Positions 55,947-64,000 of a stretch of DNA of 64,000 bases are shown in pieces (the first letter of the stretch is position 1; the number at the start of each line of letters is the position of its first letter). A program made the position numbers and the translations under genes. Origin of the DNA: JASGKO01 sp049840595 (GTDB lineage Bacteria > Verrucomicrobiota > Verrucomicrobiia > Chthoniobacterales > Chthoniobacteraceae); the NCBI GenBank assembly GCA_049840595.1, contig JASGKO010000038.1, positions 1 to 64,000 on the forward strand, read 5' to 3'. The notes beneath the pieces were generated by a model. That model did not search any database. It saw only the letters and a list, made by a program, of their open reading frames with translations, and was not told the DNA's origin.

Positions 55947-57418
55947 ATGAATTTCGATCCGAACCTTACTCTCATGCGCCGATCCGCCCTGCACGAAAGC
56001 GAACCCGTCTATCAGCAACTGGCCCGCCGGCTGGAGGAGCTGATCCAGAGCCGCTCGCTGCGCGCGGGCGACCGGATGCCCTCGGTGCGGGACTTCAGCA
56101 CGCAGCAGCGCGTGAGTGTGCCCACGGCGCTCCAGGCCTACGTGACGCTGGAGACGCGGGGATTAATCGAGGCACGGCCCAAGTCCGGCTTTTACGTGCG
56201 GGCGCGGCAGGCTGATCTGGCCCCGCCCCCGATGAAGTCCCCCACCCCGCCCAAGAGCATCGTGCCCCGCGAGCCGGACCCGGCGGAGGCCCTGCTGGCG
56301 GACCATTCCAATACGAAGCTGGTGCCGTTTGGCGCCGCGCTGCCGAGTCCTCGGAGCTTCTGCCCGGCGTGAAGCTCACCCGCATCATGGCGACCATCGG
56401 TCGCCGGCTCGGCGCGCACAGCATCGATTACGACATGTCCCCCGGGCACGAGAGCCTGCGCCGGGAGCTGGCCCGGCGCTCACTGGCCTGGGGTTGCGCG
56501 CTGCCGGCGGATGATTTCATGGTCACGGTCGGAGCGACGGAAGCGGTCTCGCTGGCCCTGCGCGCCACCTGCGAGCCCGGCGACACCGTGGTGGTGGAAG
56601 CGCCGACCTATTTTGGGCTCGCGAATACGCTGCGGGAGCTGCAACTGAAAGCCCTCCCGATCCCGGTGGACAGCGCGAATGGCATCGACCTCGACGTGCT
56701 CGAAAAAGCGCTGCGAAAAACCCGCGTGGCCGCCTGCGTGGTGATTCCCAACATCCACAATCCGCTCGGCTTTGTGATGCCCGACGAGCGCAAGCAACGG
56801 CTGCTGGAGATCTGCACCCGCCGCGACATCCCGCTGATCGAAGACGACACCTACGGCGATCTGCAATACGAGGAGGCGCGCCCGCGTTGTTTAAAAGCCT
56901 TCGATACGAAAGGAACGGTGATCCTGTGCGGCTCGTATTCGAAGCGGATCGCGCCCGGCTATCGCGTGGGCTATATTGCCGCCGGGCCGTGGCAACCGCG
57001 CGTGCGGGCGCTCAAGCAGACGAGCACCTTGAATGGCGCGTTGCTGCCGACCCTGGCGATTGCGGAGTTTTTGAAAAACGGCGGCTACGATCGCTATCTG
57101 CGTTCGGTGCGGCAGGCTTATCACCAGCAGGTGGAAACGATGCGGGAGGCCGTGGTGGAAAGCTTTCCCGCGGGCGTGGGACTGTCCCGGCCCAAAGGTG
57201 GATATCTGCTCTGGTGCGAATTGCCGGAAAAAGTGGATTCCCTCCAGCTCTTCCAGCAGGCGCGCGCGGCGGGAATCAGCATCGCCCCGGGGCCGCTCTT
57301 TTCCAGCACCGGCGATTTCCGCAACTTCATCCGGCTGAACTGCGGCTACCCGTGGAATGCCACCCTGGAGCGGGCGATCGGCGTGCTGGGCCATCTGGTG
57401 AAGACGCACGTGCGCTAG
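55947..57418 (+). CDS. MocR-type GntR regulator with aminotransferase domain, one frameshift
   Basis: The N-terminal winged helix is of the GntR family (VYQQLARRLEELIQSRSLRAG, DRMPSVRDFSTQQRVSVPTA, TLETRGLIEARPKSGFYV). It is followed by a class I aminotransferase-like domain with IPNIHNPLGFVMP, LIEDDTYGDLQYE and the PLP lysine in LCGSYSKRIAPGYRVGYIAA. The two domains are in different frames, with the break near 56335-56370, probably an indel. The joined protein has about 490 residues, normal for MocR regulators. These bind PLP or PLP-amino acid adducts and control adjacent genes, here most likely DUF2917-panE. Confidence 0.88.
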
Positions 57419-57465
57419 CCGCTGGCCTCGAGAGCATGGAATGACCTGATCCGATTTAGGAACGG

Positions 57466-57612
57466 ATTTTGACAGGATAAACAAGATGAACAGGATGGCG
57501 AAAATTCCAAATTCCCCCCTCACTTATTCATCCTGTACCTTCTGTTCATCCTGTCCGAAAATCTTCTCTGTATAGAACCCTTTCCCCCACGGCCCACAGG
57601 GCCGTGGCTACA
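57466..57612 (+). repeat. Composite inverted repeat element, copy 2
   Basis: 57471-57557 is the inverted GACAGGATAAACAAGATGAA / ATCCTGT-rich part and 57587-57607 is a perfect palindrome CCACGGCCC-ACA-GGGCCGTGG. In order and sequence it is the reverse complement of 40455-40597. It follows the MocR stop by about 50 bp, as copy 1 follows nuoN. Confidence 0.8.
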
Positions 57613-57716
57613 GCGTGGCCAGGAAGTTCCGCGATGAAGGGCGGGGGTTTACTGGATCGCGATGCCGGATCGCTTTGAGGTTTTCCCAGAGGCAAGACCC
57701 GCATTAGAATGGCCGC

Positions 57717-59423
57717 ATGTGCGCGATGAATACTGCCGAACAGGACGAGCGATTTTACCGGGATACGGAGAGCATTGCCTTCCCGGTCCTGAGCGATCAT
57801 CAACTGGCGCTCCTGGAGTCGCTCGGGACGCGGCGAAAAGTGCAGGATGGGGAAATCATCATCAAAGCGGGGCAGCGCGAAATCCCGATGGCGCTGGTGA
57901 TCACCGGGATGCTGGAAGCGTATGAGACGCGGGATGGGGTGGAGGAAATTCTTTCCAACGTGGGCCCCCGCAACTTCGTCGGCGAGGTCTCGATGCTCAC
58001 CGGCACCTCCTCGATCGCGAGTGTGCGCGGCAAGGGCGCGGAAACCGAGATTCTGCTCATCCCGGCGGAGGAAATGAAACGGGCGCTCGCACATCTGCCC
58101 GGCGTCGGGGAACCGGTGGTGCAGGCTTTCATGATGCGGCGGCAGCGATTGCAGCGCGACCCGAGTTTCACCGGCCTGCGGATTGTGGCCCACCCGGGGT
58201 GCAGCCTTGGGCACCGGATGGATGACTTTCTGGACAAGAACCACATCCCGCACCGGTTGATTGCTTCTTCGGATGAAGAAGGGCAGGCGTTAAGCGGACG
58301 GCTGGGAATCAGGGCCGCCGATCTGCCGGTTCTGATCGGCAGCGACGGAATCATTTACAAGAACCCGACCATCTTTGAAATCGCGCGGGTGGCAGGGCTG
58401 CTGCGTCCCCTCGCGCAGGCAGGAGAGGCGGAGGTTTTGTGCGATCTGGCGATCATCGGGGCTGGTCCCGCGGGCCTGGCGGCGGCGGTGAATGCGGCTT
58501 CCGAGGGATTGAAGACGGTGGTGCTGGAAAGTTTCGCCCCGGGCGGGCAGGCCGGCTCCTCGTCGCTGATCGAGAATTTCTTTGGGTTCCCGACCGGGAT
58601 TAGCGGCGGGGATTTGACCTACCGGGCGCAACTCCAGGCGTATCGTTTCGGCGCGCATTTTTCGACGCCGTCGCAGGCGCTGGCGCTGGAGTTCCACGAG
58701 CGCCGGCACGGTGCGGCCATCCGCATCGAGGGGAGCGCGGCGGTCTTGCGCGCGAAGTGTGTGATCATTGCCACCGGTGCGCAGTATAACCGGATCGAGG
58801 CCGAGGGGCGGGAGCGCTTCGAGGGGCTGGGCGTTTACTACGCGGCGACGGCGATGGAGGCGAAGTTTTGCCGGGATGCGACGGTGATCGTGGTCGGCGC
58901 GGGCAACTCGGCCGGGCAGGCGGCGATGTTTCTCTCCGAGATCGGGCGACGCGTGATTCTCGTCGTGCGCGGCGATGATCTGGCCAAGAGCATGTCGAGC
59001 TATCTCTCCAGCCGGGTGGAGGTGAAGGAAAACATCGAGATTCTCTATCACTCGCAGATTCGGAAGATGACCGGAGCGACGCGCCTGGAAGCGGTGGAGA
59101 TCGAAAATACGGAAACGGGCGAGCGGCGGGAGGTGGAGACGGTGGCGGTTTTTTCGATGATCGGCGCCCGACCCTGCACGAAGTGGCTGCCGCCGGAAAT
59201 CGCGCTCGACGAACGGGAGTTTATCAAAACGGGAGCGTCGGTCGCGGAAGCAGCGGCGTGGAAAGAGGCGGGGCGGCTCCCTTACGCGTTCGAGACGAGT
59301 CGGCCGGGCGTCTTCGCCGCAGGCGACGTGCGCTCGGGGTCGGTGAAGCGGTGCAGCGCGGCGGTGGGCGAAGGCAGCATGGCGATTGAGAATGTGCACC
59401 AGTTGCTGGGGACTTATGCGTAG
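57717..59423 (+). CDS. Cyclic-nucleotide-binding / thioredoxin-reductase-like fusion
   Basis: The 568-residue soluble protein has three parts. Residues 20-145 are a cNMP-binding (CRP-type) domain (PMALVITGMLEAYETRDGVE, NFVGEVSMLTGTSSIASV). Residues 150-230 are a thioredoxin/glutaredoxin-like module (HRMDDFLDKNHIPHRLI). Residues 240-565 are an FAD/NAD(P)H two-domain reductase (IIGAGPAGLAAAVNAASEG, VVGAGNSAGQAAMFLS, GVFAAGDVRSGSVKRCSAAV). The CxxC redox pair of thioredoxin reductase is absent: GLGVYYAATAMEAKF stands where YCATCDG is expected. Flavin chemistry without a dithiol, gated by a nucleotide, is inferred. An upstream repeat element separates it from the MocR gene. Confidence 0.88.
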   Translation: MCAMNTAEQDERFYRDTESIAFPVLSDHQLALLESLGTRRKVQDGEIIIKAGQREIPMALVITGMLEAYETRDGVEEILSNVGPRNFVGEVSMLTGTSSIASVRGKGAETEILLIPAEEMKRALAHLPGVGEPVVQAFMMRRQRLQRDPSFTGLRIVAHPGCSLGHRMDDFLDKNHIPHRLIASSDEEGQALSGRLGIRAADLPVLIGSDGIIYKNPTIFEIARVAGLLRPLAQAGEAEVLCDLAIIGAGPAGLAAAVNAASEGLKTVVLESFAPGGQAGSSSLIENFFGFPTGISGGDLTYRAQLQAYRFGAHFSTPSQALALEFHERRHGAAIRIEGSAAVLRAKCVIIATGAQYNRIEAEGRERFEGLGVYYAATAMEAKFCRDATVIVVGAGNSAGQAAMFLSEIGRRVILVVRGDDLAKSMSSYLSSRVEVKENIEILYHSQIRKMTGATRLEAVEIENTETGERREVETVAVFSMIGARPCTKWLPPEIALDEREFIKTGASVAEAAAWKEAGRLPYAFETSRPGVFAAGDVRSGSVKRCSAAVGEGSMAIENVHQLLGTYA

Positions 59424-59460
59424 GGGAGGATCAATGCCTTCCTGGCAGCAGAAATAGTCA

Positions 59461-59607
59461 CCACGAAGAACACGAAGCGCACGAAGGGAGAAAGAGTCAT
59501 TAGAACGCTCCGCAAAGGTTGATACCGGGTAGGTAGTGAACTTCGCCCTAAAGCGGCTGGAGCCGCGCAGAAAGGCGCGTGCCCAGGCTGGAGCCTGGGC
59601 ACGAGGA
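59461..59607 (+). repeat. ~147-bp direct repeat, left copy
   Basis: It runs from CCACGAAGAACACGAAGCGC to GCACGAGGA and includes two small palindromes (GCGGCTGGAGCCGC and CCCAGGCTGGAGCCTGGG). It aligns along its length with 60254-60399 at roughly 85% by eye, in the same orientation. The two copies bracket the DUF5615/DUF433 gene pair. Confidence 0.85.
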
Positions 59608-59620
59608 CGAAATCGGGAAG

Positions 59621-59941
59621 TTATGGAGACGAAAGCTCCAAATAGGCTCCGGCGGCAATCGTTTCCACCGCTTTGCGAATCGCCGGGAAATATTTTTCCA
59701 AGGTGGGGCGATGATTGGTCCAAAGCTCCAGAATAGCGATTTGGCGTCCGGCAAGATTTTGCTGATACCGCATATTTTTGTCAGCCAGAATGAAGACCTG
59801 AAAGCCAACTGCCTCCGCCGCCTTGAGTAATTCACCATTGGTCATTCCTCCCCACCCCATTTGCTGCGCAGTCGCTACTTCATGCCCCGTCAACGCGTTG
59901 CGCACTTGTAGCGGAACGCACTCATCCAGCAGCACCTTCAC
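59621..59941 (-). CDS. DUF5615 PIN-like protein, putative toxin
   Basis: The 106-residue protein starts MKVLLDECVPLQVRNALTGH with the DUF5615 pattern (D-E-x-x-P) and has QVFILADKNMRYQQNLAGR and AILELWTNHRPTLEKYFPAI. The family is a PIN-like nuclease fold often paired with DUF433. Its start overlaps the DUF433 stop by 4 bp. Asp6, Glu7 and Asp54 of the LADKN motif could form the acidic site. Toxin activity is assumed from the pairing; nothing here proves it. Confidence 0.85.
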   Translation of the reverse strand: MKVLLDECVPLQVRNALTGHEVATAQQMGWGGMTNGELLKAAEAVGFQVFILADKNMRYQQNLAGRQIAILELWTNHRPTLEKYFPAIRKAVETIAAGAYLELSSP

Positions 59942-60156
59942 GCGGCGACCTGATGTTCAATATCCTCACGACTGCAAAGCAACACGGCAACGGCCAGTTC
60001 GCGCGAGACGGCAGGAAATGATTCGAGAAAATAATCCAGCGTCAGACTATCAGCCAGGTAATCAAACAGGGTCCGAACCGGCACACGAGTATTCTTGAAA
60101 ACCGGAGTTCCCCCCAGAATTTGAGGATTTACGGTGATGTAATCCCGTGGATTCAT
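59938..60156 (-). CDS. DUF433 protein, putative antitoxin
   Basis: The 72-residue protein has ITVNPQILGGTPVFKNTRVP and VRTLFDYLADSLTLDYFLES, the standard DUF433 features with a winged-helix DNA-binding fold that could autoregulate. It is the first gene of the pair with DUF5615 and is enclosed between two direct repeats. It has no other neighbour in its direction. Confidence 0.87.
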   Translation of the reverse strand: MNPRDYITVNPQILGGTPVFKNTRVPVRTLFDYLADSLTLDYFLESFPAVSRELAVAVLLCSREDIEHQVAA

Positions 60157-60253
60157 GAATGACTAGTAACAGGAATCGGGTGCTGCGTAAAGCAATACAG
60201 CCCCTGAGTTGCCTGTCAGAAAAGAACTACTCTCCAAGCGCAGAGATGATTCG

Positions 60254-60399
60254 CCACGAAGAACACGAAGCGCACGAAGGGGAAAGGGGCATTAAAACGC
60301 TCCGCAAAGGTTGAGGCCGAGTGGGTGGTGAACTTCGCACTGGAGCGGCTGGAGCCGCGCAGACAAACGCCGTCCCAGGCTGGAGCCTGGGGACGAGGA
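60254..60399 (+). repeat. ~146-bp direct repeat, right copy
   Basis: This is the partner of 59461-59607, from CCACGAAGAACACGAAGCGC to GGACGAGGA with the same internal palindromes. It lies about 100 bp upstream of the DUF433 start. Confidence 0.85.
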
Positions 60400-60436
60400 G
60401 GGCTAGGGAGCGGCTTGCGGTTGGAGGCCACACTTC

Positions 60437-60491
60437 GACACGGAGTGTCGCGGACAAGGGCGTTCCCACACGGAGTGTGGGAACGAGGGGC
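60437..60491 (+). repeat. Palindromic GTTCCCAC...GTGGGAAC repeat, copy 2
   Basis: GACACGGAGTGTCGCGGACA, then AGGGCGTTCCCACACGGAGT and GTGGGAACGAGGGG. It is nearly the reverse complement of 26959-27012. It sits between the right direct repeat and the 3' end of purM and could fold into two hairpins. Confidence 0.75.
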
Positions 60492-60566
60492 GTGCTGCTT
60501 CAATTCAATAGGTCCAATGGGACTTATGAGACGTTATCGACCATTGTCCGCTGGTGAGCGGATGGC

Positions 60567-61582
60567 TTACACCAGTTTTACGATGCCGGAGCCGGGGGCG
60601 ATGGTGCCGATCTTTTTCGCCTTGGTGGCTTTGGCGATTTCGGCGGCGTCTTTGGCGGCGACGACGATGATCATGCCGATGCCCATGTTGAAGACCTGAT
60701 ACATCTCGACCGGGTCCACCTTGCCGCCCGCGCTGGATGGACTGGAAGAGTGGCGGGCACCTTCCAGCGCTGCGTGTCGATGACGGCGTCGCAGTCTTCG
60801 GCAGGACGCGGGGCAGATTGTCGACGAGGCCGCCGCCGGTGATATGGGCGAGGCCCTTGAGCATCGCCTGCGGGAGCGAGGCGAGGAGCGGCTGGTAGTT
60901 GCGATGCACGCGCAGCAGTTCCTCGCCGAGGGTCTTTGTGAGGCCGGGCAGGCTTGCGAGGTCAGCTTGAGCCCCATCTTGTCGAAGCAGGACCTTGCGG
61001 GCGAGCGAGTAGCCGTTGGTGTGCAGACCGTTCGAGGGCAGGCCGATGATGACGTCGCCGGGCTTGATCTTCGAGCCGTCGAGCATCTTTGGGCGGTCCA
61101 CCACGCCGACGATGGTGCCGGCGAGGTCGTATTCGCCGGGGTTGATACATGCCGGGCATCTGCGCGGTTTCACCGCCGATCGATGGCGCAGCCGCCGGCT
61201 TTGCAGGCCTTGGCAAAGCCTTTGAGGAGCTGGCTCGAAGACGTCGGGCTCGAGTTTTTCCGCGCCGATGTAGTCGAGGAAGAACAGCGGCTTCGCGCCG
61301 AGCACGGCGATGTCGTCGATGCAGTGGTTCACGAGGTCCTGCCCGACGGTGTCGTGGCGGTCCAGTGGCGAAGGCGATCTTCAGCTTGGTGCCGACGCCG
61401 TCGACGCTGGAGACGAGCACGGGATCTTTCATGCCCGGAAATTTGGGCGGAAGAGGCCGCCGAAGCCACCGATCTTGCCGAGCACTTCGGGGCCGTGGGT
61501 GACTTTGACGAGGGCGTGAATGCCGCTTTTCACCGCGTTGCCGAGGTCCACATCCACGCCGGCTTGCGGCGTAGGCTTTTTG

Positions 61583-61592
<10 letters not shown>
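60567..61592 (-). CDS. purM: Phosphoribosylformylglycinamidine cyclo-ligase, frameshifted
   Basis: PurM makes AIR from FGAM with ATP in step five of purine synthesis. The pieces KNSKKPTPQAGVDVDLGNAV (5' end), PVLVSSVDGVGTKLKIAFAT, NHCIDDIAVLGAKPLFFLDY, PGDVIIGLPSNGLHTNGYSL and LAHITGGGLVDNLPRVLP and the end VFNMGIGMIIVV ... GIVKLV are complete in order but spread over three frames. The start needs one G restored at about 61590 (giving MKNSKKPTP). With that base, purF would end at TAG 61583-61585, overlapping purM by about 10 bp. About five indels are present. An essential gene with intact motifs is unlikely to be decayed, so I read these as sequencing errors. Confidence 0.85.
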
Positions 61593-63079
<1,487 letters not shown>

Positions 63080-64000
63080 TCAGTCATGCAACGAGAGATG
63101 GAAGCAGTACCATGTTTCGTGGAGTTGTGCGACGGGCCACGAAATTTTTGCGCCATTTGCAGAGATCTGGAGTTCTTCGGCAATGGTTTTGCCGATGACC
63201 TGGGCCGGAACGCCCGCGGTGGAGAGGCTGGCCAGCACGGCCCCGGCATTTTCCGCCGCGGTGCTGATGACAACGCGCCCCTGGGATTCGTTGAACAGGA
63301 GCTGATCAAGGCGGAGCGGGGTGTCGCCCAGATCGATCTCCGCACCGATGAAGGCATCGCCACTGATGGTGCTCTCCGCGAGGGCGACGGCGAGGCCGCC
63401 TTCGCTGCAATCGTGCGCGCTCTTGACGAGGCCGGCCTGAATGAGGGCGAGCAACGCCTTTTGCATGGCGATCTCGCGGGCGAAATCGAGGCGCGGAACG
63501 ATCCCAGCCTTTTTGCCGTGGACGACCTTGAGGTAATGCGACGCGCCAAGCTCACTGCCCAGGCCACCGATCAAAATGACGGTATCCCCGGTTTCCTTGA
63601 AATGCGAGGTGGTGATGTGCTTTTCCTCGGCGATGAGGCCGACCATGCCGACGGTGGGCGTGGGGTCGATCGCGCCGGCCGGGGCTCTGGTTGTAGAGCG
63701 AGACATTGCCACCGGTGACCGGCGTGTTGAAGGCGCGGCAACCTTCGGCAAGGCCATCCACGCACTCGACGAGCTGCCAGAAGTTCTCCGGATTGTGCGG
63801 GTTGCCGAAGTTGAGATTGTCGGTGACGGCGAGCGGAACCGCGCCGCTGCAAGTGAGGTTGCGGGCGGCTTCGGCCACGGCAATGCGGGCGCCTTCCTTC
63901 GGATCGAGCGCGCAGTAAAGGGAATTGCAGTCGCTGGTGGCGGCGACGAATCTTATCCGCCTCGCGGATGAGGAAGACGGCGGCATCGGAGCCGGGCAGG
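63080..64000 (-). CDS. purL: Phosphoribosylformylglycinamidine synthase II, 3' part, frameshifted
   Basis: PurL makes FGAM from FGAR, ATP and glutamine-derived ammonia. Only the C-terminal ~300 residues are in the window: VAEAARNLTCSGAVPLAVTD, NLNFGNPHNPENFWQLVECV, NTPVTGGNVSLYNQSP, then IDPTPTVGMVGLIAEEKH, DTVILIGGLGSELGAS, HDCSEGGLAVALAES and the end NGAKISWPVAQLHETWY. The pattern is that of the small bacterial PurL that works with PurS and PurQ. At least two frame changes (near 63690 and 63950) look like indels. The stop abuts purF. Confidence 0.85.

Noticed and set aside
60321..60557. 78-residue open frame reading TRSVADKGVPTRSVGTRG
   Set aside because: It is a translation of palindromic repeats; the same peptide type arises antisense near 27.0 kb.

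Overview
The window reads as about 64 kb of GC-rich chromosome from a Gram-negative bacterium. It carries an outer-membrane assembly and lipid A cluster (bamA-skp-lpxD), a near-complete complex I operon, ClpS, a prepilin-type protein and several protein types I associate with the PVC group (GxxExxY protein, a helical-repeat protein rich in WA..DP..AA.WV motifs, a very long coiled-coil protein). Verrucomicrobiota, perhaps Spartobacteria/Chthoniobacterales, is my best guess. This is inferred from gene content and order, with no search. No rRNA, tRNA, CRISPR, transposase or prophage genes were seen.

The first 64 bases are not biological. They match an Oxford Nanopore ligation adapter followed by native barcode 04 and its flanks, so position 65 is the true start of a contig. 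This fits the many frameshifts, which are dense in the first 2.8 kb (RND efflux pump) and in the last 3.4 kb (purM, purF, purL) and isolated elsewhere (ABC ATPase, beta-helix protein, DUF4126 protein, prepilin, MocR regulator). I treat these as indel errors, not pseudogenes.

Layout: 65-2848 (-) RND pump; 3205-7251 (+) GAF protein, PUR-type nucleic-acid-binding protein, pyruvate phosphate dikinase; 7339-8458 (-) three small membrane proteins; 8728-13347 (+) bamA, skp, lpxD, SprT-like; 14075-19225 (+) fused-permease ABC transporter, its ATPase, DUF1345 protein, histidine kinase; 19229-22702 (-) helical-repeat protein, beta-helix protein, DUF4126 protein; 22924-26625 (+) 1233-residue coiled-coil protein; 27204-40433 (+) nuo operon starting at nuoD, with a BamE-like lipoprotein and a GxxExxY gene inserted and nuoE-nuoF fused; 40726-42534 (+) nagZ and a zinc-ribbon protein; 42569-47629 (-) O-acetylation pair, recR, cyclase-like protein, small membrane protein; 47796-50787 (+) glgB and prepilin; 51100-55824 (-) xseA, rlmH, C39-like protein, DUF2017, clpS, panE, DUF2917; 55947-59423 (+) MocR regulator and a cNMP-binding/thioredoxin-reductase-like fusion; 59621-60156 (-) DUF5615/DUF433 pair between two direct repeats; 60567-64000 (-) purL-purF-purM.

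The main functional blocks are respiration (nuo), envelope biogenesis (bamA, skp, lpxD, nagZ, acyltransferases), carbon storage and the PEP/pyruvate node (glgB, ppdK), purine synthesis, and protein quality control (clpS). The longer intergenic gaps hold a family of dispersed palindromic repeats, several present twice in the window. Candidate regulatory sites are a perfect TGTGA-N6-TCACA palindrome before nuoD and a perfect 10-bp inverted repeat between DUF2917 and the MocR gene.
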